A stretch of DNA of 64,000 bases from Mantis religiosa (lineage: Eukaryota > Arthropoda > Insecta > Mantodea > Mantidae): NCBI GenBank assembly GCA_030765055.1, contig CM060947.1, positions 63,714,934 to 63,778,933 of the forward strand, given 5' to 3'. The notes under the pieces were generated by a model. The model saw only the letters and a program-made list of their open reading frames with translations. It made no database searches and was not told the DNA's origin. Made by a program: the position numbers and the translations under genes. This document shows, one piece after another, positions 47,435-60,470 of the stretch (positions are counted from its first letter, which is position 1; the number at the start of each line of letters is the position of its first letter).

Positions 47435-50400
47435 CTAGACAGCAGTCGTGTGCTATTGTTCCCCCTTATGCCTACAGAGAATGAACACTAGAAAACCATT
47501 TCCTTCTTAAGATCTATAGTTATGTTTCTGGCTACCGGTAACTGCAATAATGCAGGTTTATGGGTTTTTTTATTAACTCAAGATTTTATTTTTCTAATTT
47601 TGCTTACTACATTATTTTTATTCTCTTTTAGTTCGTAGTGTGTATATTTGTAATATCTTATTTCATATGAAAATATCTAAAAAGTATTAAGTCTGGAATA
47701 CAGATACGCTCTGGTAATGGGAACTAGATGTAGGCATTTCTAAAAATAATAATTTTGTATAATGCCGATGATCTACAATGCCTAGATATACAAGTTACTG
47801 TTTGTAGTATAAACACTATCCTACCGAACGTTATCAAGGAGATTTTACAACTTTATTTTCGATGAAAATACCAAATAACTAGTCACATCAAGTCGGGTTT
47901 CTTAACCCTCGTTCCTCTATCATTTGTTTGAGACTAGACATATTTTTGACTAGGAGTCTAATGTCCTTTTTACACTACCTTGCAAGCATATACATAGGAA
48001 GCCTGATCACGATGACTTAACTTTATGATAATTGTATGATTGAATTGTCAATAAGGAAAATTTTATATAAGCTTTATATCTTTTTTCCCTTGGAATCTTT
48101 AATTCATCTTAAATGCTGTACACTTCAAGGTTTAAAGAACAGATATATTTCAATTACTAATGGCAGTTTTATTATGTTATATAGAAAATTTTGAAATTAC
48201 ACTCAATTTTGTAATTATGTATTTCATCCTTAACATACAAATCTCCTCCTTATTACCATTGATAATTCAACAGTTAGAAAGTTAAACATTTTTTATCATT
48301 GGAACTGAAATAATGAAACCCATTTAACCAAATATTGCAACATTTCATAGATTAACTGTCCAAAGGATGAGTTAAGAGTTTGGAAATTTAGGTCATACAG
48401 TTACTTTTTACTTTGAATGGCATACAATCTGGTAAAGTGCTGTGGTAGTCTACGTTTTCCTCTGATTCAAATTTAATTACTTGAAAATGGTTTTGCAGTT
48501 GCATTCTGGACAAAGGCATACACTCTGTTGATAATCAGAATATTTGCCTTTATATATCTGACACCATGTTCATTGAATGCCACGGCAGGTATTTTCATCA
48601 TACACAGAATTAAAGTATTTTCCAGGCTCGAAAGGGAATAAATCCCAATCCACCGTGCCGCAAATATCTGGAATAACTGGTCTCATCTTTTCCTGTGAAC
48701 TTGCACTCTCACTCTTGTCAATATAAAACACAGCGAATGAACCAATAAAATAAAAGTGATGTGTTTCCAGGAAATAGCTTAAAATAATATTTGTAAAACT
48801 TTAAGGATTAGATACACATATTAAAACGTACGCTTTGTCGCATTTTAAGCCACGTCATTGTTAGTAAATTGGTTTCTGGTTGAATCACATGAAAATAGTG
48901 ATTAGTATTTTTATGTTTGATTAATCAGTTTATTTGGTAACCTTTTATATCTCATTGTGTATCTTTTATGGATTGAAATTTATGGCGCTCGCATTAGCAG
49001 TTCATGATTTTAATCGTCATACTTCAATCTCTCGCAATATTTGACTAACATGTTAGCAGTCTTGTATCTTCTTTGATACCATTATCCTTTAAACTGTCAC
49101 CTAAAATTATCGAAAAAATGGTGGTAGTTGTAATCATGGATGGAATTTAATTCAAAAGCTGTGTGAAATTCTGGAAGATTCCAAATGACACATTTGAAAT
49201 AGCTACTAAACGCTCGAGAAAACAGACATAGCAGATAATCACTTTCTTGGACTCACTTTAAATGAGCACTGCTAGCGGCTCAAGAAACCAAAATACCTAC
49301 AATCTCGTTGCACACGACTAATGATCTCTTATTTATATAGGTACCTGGAAAAATATACTATTTTAATATTATTTTATACATTTCAAGGCTAACAATACTC
49401 ATGCTAAATTGTTTTTTGTTTTGTTTGTGGTATTTCTACACTCGATCTCATTCGTGAGCATTTCTAATTGCAAAATAAAACCCTCCTTTTAAATTTATAT
49501 GATAAATAGCTCTTTTACAATACAGTATTAAATATCGAAAGCACATAATATCAATAATAGCAATGACCTCATAATGTATTCGAAGCTGACATGAGTTATA
49601 GAGAAGGTGCAATCATCTGGTGATAATATATTTTCTGAGCAATGAAGATACAAAATCCTCTGTAGATTAATTTATTACATTCAGAATGATCAAGATATCA
49701 ATTTATAATCATTATGCTGTGCTTTTCACAGTCCATAATGCCTACTTGTTCTTTTTCCAGTGAGGGAATACATGCAAATATTATCGTTTCAACTCGGCAG
49801 GTAATAACAAATGAAATGCAGAGAGAGAATCTAACGTCTCATTTACGATCATAAAACTGTGACACGAACGACACTGAGTGCGACAAACATTCATTCATGA
49901 CATCAAAATATCCACTTGTTGCATAAATTACTATTTCCTACACAAAACGTTTTGTAACATAGAGGAGAATTGATATGACAACTCTAACATGCAACGTTGA
50001 ACGGCTTTGCAAAAGGAATAAAAATTCGGTTTCTCGCAGTTTTACTTTGAATGCTACTGAAATAAAAAACTTGAACTTAATCGCAAACTTATATATTTTG
50101 TACATGGATTATTTTTTAATTTTCCATCGGTTAATTCACACCAAAAATAGCCAATGTTCTACAAGTATATCCATAACAAAGATTATGGTCGTAGTTATTG
50201 TTCTATTTGTTGCGTTGGCTGCAATTAGCACATTACTTTGCAGTTTTTCAAACTGTTGAGTTTAAAACAAGTAATAAGCATTGAAGATTTTTAAATATTA
50301 TTTCGACATCTTTAATTTGGAACTTCATATGTTTCTAAAACAAAACTTCTTTGAATGCCAATATTCCATACGATATAATCTAATATTTCCTTAAAATAAT

Positions 50401-51720
50401 GTTGTTTATCTGTTCACAGAACACTAAACCACCATGTATAATTACTATCTGGTAATTTTAGTTAAAAATTAGAGTATGTTTTAAAGTCCTATAATGCTAA
50501 ATTTTTATTGTTTCACATTTTTTGCTTTAAAAACCTTAAAATCGTGAAAAATATAGGAATATATATTAATGAATCTTAAAATTTTCGGAATGTACATATG
50601 AAGCTTCTGAATTGGATGAAAATTCCATAGTGTGGGTAATTTGCAAAGAAAGTACCGAAAATCTAAAAAACAAGTCGTCAATATTTTAAAATATAAGGAA
50701 GGTTAATTTCAGTACCAAAACTGAAAATAAATTTGAGATGGAACAACTTACTCTCTTACATCGGATTGGAGAATGGACGAGATATTTTAGGTACTGTCAA
50801 TTCTGAGGCCATCTGTTTACATCTTCATCGACTTCGGTTAATTTACAGAATTTTGAGGTGTATAAGTTACAAATTGCTGTTATAGCTATGTTTTAGTTAT
50901 TCTCAGTGGAAATAAAGAATTTTGATTGGGTCTAAGTCTCCTGGAAGTAGATCTCTTTCGATCAGGCTATATTTGACAGAGCTATTTAAAAATATTTAGC
51001 AATATATCTGGTCGAGTTCTTTCCAAATTGTACGTATATTAATATCATCTTGCCAAAATACTTTAAATACAAATATATTATATAGTAGTAAACACAATTA
51101 CACCGAGGGTACCAAATAAAATTATAATTAAATGATATTAATTCTGTGGCATTAGGCATTCCTGTTACAAGTTTTAAAACCTTAGATACTGAAAACTTGC
51201 TGGACAGTAATCAATTATGTTGATGCAATGGTTGTATCGAGAGTTTGTAACTGAGAAACACCTGCTAATTTTATTTTTCTCGTTTACATGCCTTGATTAA
51301 CGTCTAAAGTTATATCACCCCTTTGCACCAATTGTTCATAATATTCATTTACCATCATCATTATTAAAATTATTATAATTCAGTTGATTTTAGTGTTCTT
51401 CGCGTTGCATTTTCTTTATAAGCATTCAATTAACGCACGCAAATATACACTCTCTCTTACTCTAAGGCTATGGTGCGTCCGTTAATGATACTGCCTAAAG
51501 ATAAATTCCCATCTCGCCCAGAATCAGAAAGGAGAGGTTATCTCATATGATAAGAGTTATATTTTGCTGCACTCTAGTAATCTATGGTAGGGTTGATCAG
51601 TTTTTATTATTATTATTAAACACACTTACTAGTGCTTCCACACTATATGAAATAGGGATTGGTTTTTAGGAAAGAAGTGTCCGACCTCAGGATCTCTACA
51701 TCGAAATGATCTAGACCGCT
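47435..51720. other. Long AT-rich region without recognisable genes
   Basis: More than 4 kb with no repeat family from this window and no supported gene. On the minus strand 48480-48720 reads as a Cys-containing open stretch (see findings). A 94-codon plus-strand frame at 49975-50259 ends in a hydrophobic segment but has no family features. Confidence 0.3.
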
Positions 51721-51814
51721 GCCTAAATCTATGTTCCTTGTCCTTCCTTTCTCCCTCCCTTCCCTATTTCCCTTTTCCCCTTTTCACCTTCCCTCTCTCA
51801 ATCCGTCCTTTCTT

Positions 51815-52420
<606 letters not shown>

Positions 52421-53075
52421 CGTTTCTGTTCTCCGTTTCTCTTTGTTTCTTTCTCTCTTTACCGTTTCTGTTTCTCCGTTTCTCTTTGTTTCTTTCTCTC
52501 TTTCCCGTTTCTGTTTCTCCGTTTCTCTTTGTTTCTTTCTCTCTTTCCCGTTTCTGTTTCTCCGTTTCTCTTTGTTTCTTTCTCTCTTTCCCGTTTCTGT
52601 TTCTCCGTTTCTCTTTGTTTCTTTCTCTCTTTCCCGTTTCTGTTTCTCCGTTTCTCTTTGTTTCTTTCTCTCTTTCTTTGTCTCCTTTCTCTTCCTTTCT
52701 CTTTGTTTCTTTCATTCGTTGTTTTTCTTTCTTTTTTCTTTGTCTCTCTTTCCCTCCTCTTCTCTTTTTCTCTCTTTCTCTCCTTTCTGTCTTTCTTTCT
52801 CCCTTTCTTTCCTTCTTTCCCTGTTTGTCTTTCCCTCTTTCTCTGTCTTTACCTCTCTTTCTCTCTCTGTACCTCTCTTTCATTCTCCTTTCCTCTCTTT
52901 CTCTTTCTTTGTTTTTTCTTTCTCTCTTTCCTTGTTTCTTTCGTTGTTTCTTTCTTTCTCCTTTTCTCTTTCTTTCTCTTTCTTTTTTCCTTCATTTTCT
53001 CTTTTTTCTTTTTCTCTTTCTTTCTCTTTCTTTCTCGCTCTCTCTTTCTTTCTTCTCTCTGTCGCTCTTCCAGTG
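52421..53075. repeat. Pyrimidine minisatellite and CT-rich tail
   Basis: About five tandem copies of a unit near 55 bp built from CGTTTCTGTTTCTCCG and TTTCTCTTTGTTTCTTTC occupy 52421-52680. Irregular (CTTT)-rich sequence follows to about 53075. Purines are almost absent from the plus strand throughout. Confidence 0.9.
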
Positions 53076-53089
53076 AGAAGTTGGAATAC

Positions 53090-54145
53090 GCTCACGGAAG
53101 AGCTTTGTACAATAAAACATGAAAGTCTGGCATTGTTATTCCTTGTTACAACTATGTATATTTTGGCGATATGAACTGCAAGTTAAAGCAACAAAAAATT
53201 AAAAAACAAAACAAAGTATAACATATTCTTTATCCAAACAAGGTATATCTGATCAGGGGGTTATACTCTAAGCGTTATTTACGAAACTTAGAAATTTGTG
53301 AATTTTATTATATATTGTACTATACAAGTACATTTTAATTTATGCTACTGTTAAAATGGGAAATCTATATGGAAATCTATGTCCTTTTATCAAAGGTTTA
53401 TGACTACCTTTTAAGCAACTAATTCTCAATATGAGGTATGTAGTAGCTCAATTTAGTTTTACGTCGATTATTTGGAGCTTTTGAACTGTTATTAAATTAT
53501 TTCCCTTTAAAGATTTCATAAAAAATTGCATATCTGGGTTTTAGGTACGATTCCATTTAGTGCCTCCTGTACAAATAAATACAGTTTTGGAAACAGATTC
53601 ACGCGTACGCTTGCGTGAGCGTGTACATGTGGGTGCATTCAGGTATATCTATGAACAGTAGGGATGTGACAAACATTTATTTTTGAGTAACAGTTATGGT
53701 TGTCAGATTACAGTATGTTAAGGGTTATCCGTAACGATCAAGTCATTTATTTTCACAGTTGTCACGTCAGCAACTGCATTACAGAAATGATCGCGAGTAA
53801 CGATAAGCTATAACTACAATATGAAAGAGCTCGACACTTGTTTTTTCAAAGCAGCCTAAACAATTCTCTAGCTGTGTCAACACTTTGATTACTACAGTTA
53901 TTTAAACTCGTAAAATGTATTCGGTCTTGCTTCTACGTTCCTATGTTGTACAGGTGAAATAAATTATATCTGATTCTACATATAAACAGATATGAGGTAG
54001 TTATAATAAAGAGAACCCAATAGTAGGTTAAAATGGTAGGTTCCAGCGCAGACCCAAATGAGCAAAATGGCGGCCATGCGCAATCGGCATGTTTAGTGGA
54101 TTTAGACAGTGTTTAGGTAGGCAGTCAATCCTCTTAATTTGCTGT
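53090..54145. other. AT-rich unassigned DNA
   Basis: No gene or repeat recognised. AATAAA near 53113 follows the microsatellite but no gene precedes it. Confidence 0.3.
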
Positions 54146-54159
54146 ACCTTATAATGCTG

Positions 54160-54990
54160 TGTCCTGAGGTATGATCAGAGCTTGTCTTGAGCTATGATCT
54201 GAGGCTCTAGGGTTAAGGGCTGCAGGGTTTCTTAGGTAAAGTCTGTTGGTATGGGATGTTAATATCTGAAGGATTTAATGGTTAGGTCCTGAGGTATGAT
54301 CTGGGACTCTATGGTTAAGAGTTGCAGGGTTTCTTAGGTAAAGACTGTTGGTCTGGGAGGTTAATAGCTATAGGACTTAGAGGTTAGCTCTCGAGGTATG
54401 ATCTGGGGCTCTAGGGTTAAGGGTTGCAGGTTTCAACAGGTAGGGCTGCAGGATTTAATGGTAAGCTCTTGAGGTATGATCTAAGGCTCTAGGGTTAATA
54501 GTTTCACAGGTGAAGTCTGTTGGTCTGGATGGTTGAGAGCTGTAGGATTTAGGAGCTTGGTCTCTATGTACGATCTGGGAGGGGTTCTAGTGCTAAGAGT
54601 TACAGGTTTTTAACAGATAGGGCTGGCAGGTATGGGAAGATAATGGCTGTAGGATTTAATGGCTAGCTCTTGTGGTATGATCTCGGAGCTCTAGGATTAA
54701 GAACTTTCACAGGTGAAGTCTGTTGGTCTGGATGGTTGAGAGCTGTAGGATTTAGAGGCTAAGTCCTGGGGGTATGATCTGGGACTACAGGGTTAAGAGT
54801 TACAGGTTTTTAACAGGTAGGGCTGACAGGTATGGGAGGTTAATAGCTGTAGGATTTAATGGTTAGCTCTTGTGGTATGATCCCGGAGCTCTAGGATTAA
54901 GAGCTATAGGTTTCATAGCTAAATGTTGTTGGTCTAGAGGATAAAGGCCGTAGGGTTTTTATCTATGTTTTATGGGCTGAGGTATGGTCT
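54160..54990. repeat. ~100 bp degenerate tandem repeats
   Basis: The phrase GGTATGATCT followed by GGGCTCTAGGGTTAAG recurs near 54170, 54287, 54393, 54473, 54568, 54673, 54771, 54873 and 54978, spaced 75-117 bp and mostly about 100. Between them 'tctgttggtctgg..ggtt' and 'gctgtaggatttaatggtt' also recur. No open frame is maintained. Confidence 0.85.
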
Positions 54991-55299
54991 TATGATTTTG
55001 AAGTTCAGTTTGCTAGTCCAGCGATTAAAGGCGGTTAATCTCGAGGCATGTCCTACATTTATGCTTTACTATGTCATCCTATTATAAACTAACCAAACCT
55101 ATTATACTCATTCAGTTCTACCTTCTTTCATCATTCTTTATTGTAACCTAGCTGTGTTTGGCTAGTGGCTTCCTTTGTTGCACCTGTTAACCTAATTGTT
55201 CTCTTTCCTTAACTTCCTCTATTCTACCACTTTAACCTAACCTAATATATCCCATGGTTTTAACTTCTTGATCATTGTTCAAGCTAGTTGATTCTGGTA

Positions 55300-55720
55300 T
55301 TAACATTCGTTCTCTTTTCTTAAGCTGCCCTGTTTTTACCTCCTTAACCTATCCTAAGCATGTTTCTTTTCTCATGCTAAATACTTGTATGTATGATGCA
55401 AATTTTTTAGACATATCGGTGTTAGAGCTATCTATGTCACTGCAAGAGGTATATATGCTGATTACAGATCTTTATACAGTAAATTTAACCCTTTGTGTAC
55501 CTGCTTCTCTTTTCCTAAAAATTGAGATTCTTTTGTTGCTAGGGTTTCTTGTTTTTCGTACCTTCTCTATGCTTTCAAGAACTCTATTCTACCTTGTTAT
55601 GTTATGAGGTCTTATGCTTATATCTTAGGCTTTTTGATTATGTCTTTTGATCTGAAAGACTATGTATTTTGGCTATGTTCCTCATCTCTTATGGTCACAT
55701 GGTTAGGTCTTGAGGCATGA
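55300..55720. repeat. Block shared with palindrome arm
   Basis: CGTTCTCTTTTCTTAAG at 55308-55323 matches 61083-61099. TTGTTATGT, ATGCTTATAT and TTTTGAT(C/T)TGAAAG with CTATGTA at 55594-55672 match 61120-61190 in the same order and strand. The interval between the matches is longer here. Confidence 0.6.
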
Positions 55721-56050
55721 TCTTAGGGCCTGGGGTTTAAAGGATATAAGTCTCATAGCTTAAGCTCGTAGGTCTAAGGGTTAAAGACTGTAGGTTTAGT
55801 GGTTAGGTCGTATGGATTCAAGGTTAGATCTCTCGGTCTAGAGTTTAAGGCTGTAGGATCTGAAGGTTACGTATGGAGGTATGATCTGAGGGCTCTAGGG
55901 TTAAGAGTTTTAAGCTTCATAGCTAAAGGTTGCTGGTCAGGAGGTTAAAAGCTGTAGGATCTGGAGGTTAGGTATTGAGGTATGATCTCGGAGCTCTAGG
56001 ATTAAAAGCTATAGGCTTCATAGCTAAAAGTTTGCCAGCTAGAGATATCT
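55700..56050. repeat. Outlying copies of the ~100 bp repeat
   Basis: Further units near 55713, 55878 and 55978 carry GAGGTATGATCT and GCTCTAGGGTTAAG/GCTCTAGGATTAAA. The last two are 100 bp apart. Confidence 0.75.
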
Positions 56051-56598
56051 TCTTTACTGTTAGAGGTATATTTGCAATGGTCTAGGCGTACAGTTTTCTT
56101 ACATTTTTTCATGCAGATTGATGTCTTCGTACTCTTGTGTCTTTTTCAAGCTTTTACCCCCTATGCATCGTCTTGTAATAAGTCGTTACGCTAAACCAAT
56201 GTTCTAATGCTATTTCCATGCTTTTTCAGATGTTATGAGGTTTATGTGCGTTTCAGGGATATTTTAGACCAAGTTACGTTACTTAATTCATTTTATAACT
56301 AATTAAGAAGTTTTTTCAAGGATATTTCAGATTACGAGATAGTAGTTACTTTTTAAATTTACCTATTTTAACATTAACTAAAGTGTGTTCAGTTAGCTTA
56401 TGTGGTGAGGTAGACGTCCCTCGTCTTTTTCTCTGGACTTGGGACCAGCGTCAGAATTTGTTTATTGAACGGTAGACTTAACGCCCTCCTCTGCTCTTAT
56501 TATTCAGCTGTTTTCATGCTTAGATATTTGAATGCTACGTTCTAGTGTTTATTTCTCGGAATGAAAATTATTTTTTTTGTGCTCTAGGGTTCCTTCTT

Positions 56599-56985
56599 TC
56601 ATTCGCCGTTCAAAAGACGGTAATGTCCATGGGCATATGTGGATACTCCATCATCTGCAATTACTCTCTTGTCATCATGTGGAGATAGGGATATTTTGTT
56701 CACTTCCACTGACGTAACATTATGTTGACGGGACATAATTAGGTTCATTGGCGTTCTTATGATTTCTCTGCTTTTAAGACAGTCCACATAGCTCTCAAAG
56801 GTTATGTACTGTTTAATGGCACTATGTTTTATGCCTTTTATCTTCTTGATTATGCCTCCATCGATGTCGAGTGCATACATCTTCGGTCTCAGTCCAACAA
56901 AACGACGAATGATTTTTCCATTGACTTCATCTTTAAATTTTCCCAACACTTTCTTGTTTTTTTGTAGAATGGCATATATGGTCGC
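56599..56985 (-). pseudogene. Family B DNA polymerase, C-terminal segment
   Basis: The last ~115 codons of the polymerase lie in a third frame. After the A7 run the homologous stretch begins NKKVLGKFKDEVNGK, followed by FVGLRPKMYALDI, a conserved thumb-region signature of this family. It ends at the DDKRVIADDGVSTYAHGHYR region with a stop at 56599. With the two upstream segments the coding potential is about 1,250 codons, about what I expect for an insect Polinton-like polymerase with an N-terminal extension. The upstream 15 codons of this open frame (to 57006) are out of register. Confidence 0.85.
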
Positions 56986-57784
56986 TAGGATAATCAGCAG
57001 TATCAAGATGTTCCAGAAAACGTAACTTATCCTGGTATATGTCTCCGGTAGTCACACGATGGATGAAAGAGTCAGTATCCATGTACATGAGCTTCAGATT
57101 TTCAAGCCCGTAATACGGCATTAGCACATCATAATGATACCAATACATCAAGGTCTTCGAGATATCCAGCACACACATCCCAATGTATATAGGCTTGTTG
57201 AAGACTATCTCTCGTGACGCCATGTGTACTGCAACCAGATTAGGTCCATATATAGTTCTATCAATAAATGTAGGCTTAGCAACCAGTTTTTCCAATGTCT
57301 TCCAATCGGTGACAAGTCGTATATTCAGTCGGTTTCTGATGTTTTCCATAGTTTTACCAAACATGGCATTGTTAAAAAGTTTGTAAAGATCCTTCCCGAA
57401 ATCATTTCTCGATCCTTGTCGTAGCCGGTTATTGAATTCCACATAAGGCTTTAACCAACATGACTGTTGAAATTGTAGCACCCGATGGATTTTAGTCAGT
57501 TGTAACCCATGACTAAGGGCCTGCTTCAAGGTCATGTAATGCACCACATACCTAGTTCGTGATCCAAGGTGAGGAATTAGTTTCCTTGTAGAAGAACCCG
57601 GGGGCTTGATACACTCAGGTAGGAACGGTAAATCATTGTGCAGGTCATGGAGTTCTGTAGGATATTGAAGGTCCACTTCTAAAATGTATCCGAGAGGGTC
57701 ATCTTCTCGTAGTATATCTAGGTTGATATCTTCAGGAGAAACCCACTTAAAACCCCCGTAAGCAAGGGGCTCCGCATCGCCCAC
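56933..57784 (-). pseudogene. Family B DNA polymerase, middle segment
   Basis: This 283-codon frame continues the polymerase one frame away from the N-terminal segment, overlapping it by about 65 bp. It contains GYILEVDLQYP (residues 32-42), motif B KLFNNAMFGKTMEN (135-148) with the template-binding Lys and Gly, and motif C YMDTDSF (234-240) with both catalytic Asp. Together with motif A in the upstream segment the complete polymerase active site is encoded. The homologous sequence leaves this frame at about 56970, at a run of seven A on the minus strand. The conserved residues and lack of internal stops suggest the breaks are recent, or are sequence errors. Confidence 0.88.
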
Positions 57785-60324
57785 GCATATTGATTATTTG
57801 AATCCTCGTACGTAATATATTGAGAGGGCTTACTTGAGTCATACTCCTTCATGTAGTGATTGTTCGCTTCTGCATACCGATGAGAAACTTGGCATAATCC
57901 TCCTCTTATACCTGCTTCAACCATGAGTAGCTGGTCATAATCCTGTAGTAATTCCAGTTCAATTCCTGTGTACAACAGCATTGCATCCCACGTAAGTCCG
58001 GGTGATGTATAATAATGTGCAGGATCAACTTTATGGGTTTTCAGGGTCTGCTCTCTGAATGTTTCAAACACATCTGTTAGTAGAAGGACATCCGAAGTTA
58101 AGTAGAGGTCACTGTAGTCGCCTAGTGTTCTGATGTTGAAGTGACTCCATACGGTTTTTGCATGCTGATACTCTGCATCACTAATTTCTTCTCTGTTTAA
58201 CTTACTGTAGAATGCTTCTCTCGGAGGAAGTTCTGTCTCACTCAAAACATCCCATGATGTAACGTAATCATAGGGAAACACACCTTTACGCATCATCAAA
58301 TCGATCTTCTCTGCTCCAAAGTACTTCTGGGTTTCAGGATATGATGTTAGATTTTTTGCTAGTTTATCCAAGCTGGTACTAAGGAAGCGATAGGTATCCA
58401 CAAAACGAAGTTTAATGTCACCAACATACTTGAAAAATGATATATAACTTTCCTCAGAGCTAGGAATAACTTCTACTCTATCGCTAGTACAGCCTAGCTC
58501 CTTAACAATGAAATGGGAGTCATATCCACTCAGGTTATGTATGAAGACAGGAATATAATTAGGCGTTTTACACGCTAGATTACACTGATTATGTAGACTT
58601 CCTCGATATTCACCACTTATATGATCATGATCTCGTACTTTCCAGTTATCGTCGGTAAATTCTTTACCACATAAGTAGCATTCTGTAGAAGATTCGAATG
58701 ATTTTTGTTGCTTATCTGTCAGAGTTAATGGAGCACCAGTTTTGTATACAGCATTAATTTTCTTTGCGAGAGAACTTACATACTCCATAAACTTCAGTGC
58801 AGCATCATAACTCCGATATACATAGGGTTCAGTAGGAAGATCAGTCTGTAAACCTTCAATTGTAGCTGAGGATTTGACATAAACACAGAAACTCATAGGA
58901 ATATGCTTCTGATATGGAACTGTATAAGACGTTTCGGCATTAGAAGAACACCCGTGGTAAGGGGTAAGAATGCTTTCAAAGTCAGCGTATATGACATAAG
59001 GTAATTTCAACATCCTTTCATGATTCTTGAATCTAACAATAGATTTCTCCTTAGTTGGCATAACAATCTTAGCAACTCCGTGTTGGCTGCATAATTTTCT
59101 ATGTTCATTTAACCTCTCAACTCCTCCATTTCGATAATCAAAGTGCGTAAAACAGCGCTTGCAGATGTAGAGTTTTCCCTCACATTTGGTTTTTTGTTGA
59201 TGAATAAGTCTCTCGAAATTCTTTATATAAACGTAATGATGACGTCCAGCTGAATTGCTTAATAGAAGCAGATCGCGATGCTCAGTCAGTTCTTCATTGA
59301 CAACTTTCATAGGAAACACTTGATTCTTTTCATCCAGCCCGAAAACATTTATAGAGATGTTATTTTTTCGTTCAAATTTTGGGATGTCACTCAAACTCAC
59401 AGGAAATGAGACGCAGCTAAAGTCATATCTTTCTTGAAGATTCTTATACTTGCTAACACGTTGAGGATCCTTGTGAATGAACTTGGCAAGTACGGCGTAC
59501 ATAAAACATTTCTCATCATCATAGTTGTGCGGATTTATACATGCTCCTTTAGCTCCAACAATAGCCGGTAGAGGGATGTAACTGCTCCCTTTTAGACCAT
59601 TATTCTTGTTGATCCTAACACGCACACCATCAACAGCTAATAAAGCCCAGCTGCTTCCTTTAAGTTGACTTTCCTCCATTTCAGTACAAAGTTTCTTGAA
59701 TTTACTTTCCAATATGGAGTCCAAGTCACTTTCTAAAAATATTGCATGATTTGGCGTTTTAAAGGCTTTATCAGTAGTGTCACCAACGGCATTCACAAAC
59801 CGACATTCAGCCATGAGGTTAATTTTCACACTTTTATGCATCCTCAGTTGCTTCTGAACGGCTTGAATTATCCGCTGTTTTGATTCCTGGAGATATGTAT
59901 TCAGGTCTTGGCATGTAGAGCACTGGATGAAATATGATTTCAGTCGATCCTGGAAAGCTGTTTCATATTCTACGACATCCTCTTCATCAGGAACCACTAA
60001 CAGCAATTTATGTTTGGTAGGCTCGATCTTGAGTTTCTTAGCAGCAGTTATTCTCTCGCATCGTTCTTGATGAGTATCTCTGCGATTCTCAGTATCATAA
60101 ACATTACCACAATGTTTACATTCGTAAAACCGGCCACATACCAGCTCATGTCTCTTATTATTGTAGCTTTTCAGGAAACTCTTTGCACATATGCTACACC
60201 TATTTTCAGGTATAGTGTCTAACAGAGCTTCCATCGCTATAGTTTTTTGTTGTGTGCAGGCTAATTCTCGGGGAATATGCTGCCAAGTAAGTGTCTTGAT
60301 ACACTTTTCACTTCTCTTCTTCAC
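57718..60324 (-). pseudogene. Family B DNA polymerase, N-terminal segment
   Basis: This 868-codon frame holds the N-terminal two thirds of a protein-primed-type family B DNA polymerase (DNA_pol_B_2, Polinton/Maverick-like), which would replicate the element's own DNA. The listed frame opens with GTG; the first ATG is codon 31 (60234). Domains by residue: two zinc fingers at 43-63 and 69-89; a third Cys/His cluster at 388-412; exonuclease motif I YADFE at 446-450; an HNH/endonuclease VII-like insert (C549, C552, RDHDH 564-568, HNQCN 578-582); exonuclease II NLSGYDSHF at 597-605; exonuclease III YLTSD at 741-745; polymerase motif A DSNNQYAWAM at 841-850. Homology stops just after motif A near 57775, where the reading frame is lost by a single-base change. 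The 5' end lies inside the palindrome arm. Confidence 0.9.
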
Positions 60325-60354
60325 CTTGATAAGTTATCAGCGCTATTGATGATG

Positions 60355-60470
60355 AATTTCACTGTAGAAGCTGATCCGCTATGCTATAAACACACTAGCA
60401 TAATTACAATCTAAGATCGATCAAGCTCTCTTTATACACTTAGCACAGACCTAATAGAAAACTTCATCAT
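60355..60470 (-). promoter_or_regulatory. Presumed polymerase promoter region
   Basis: On the minus strand 'gtgtataaagagagcttgat' (near 60420-60440) contains a TATAAAG motif about 200 bp before the first ATG of the polymerase. It is preserved in the mirrored arm (63820-63840). The role is inferred from position only. Confidence 0.35.

Noticed and set aside
49975..50259. 94-codon frame ending in a hydrophobic segment
   Set aside because: AT-rich DNA commonly yields Ile/Leu/Phe-rich segments. No signal peptide, partner exon or family resemblance.
54160..54990. CRISPR-like or telomeric array (TAGGGTTA-containing units)
   Set aside because: Units are degenerate throughout with no conserved repeat and unique spacer alternation. 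The TAGGGTTA word occurs once per ~100 bp and not in tandem.
56960..56990. Programmed -1 frameshift at the A run
   Set aside because: Moving from the middle to the C-terminal frame needs a +1 step, not -1, and no stimulatory structure is evident. Slippage or an extra A is simpler.
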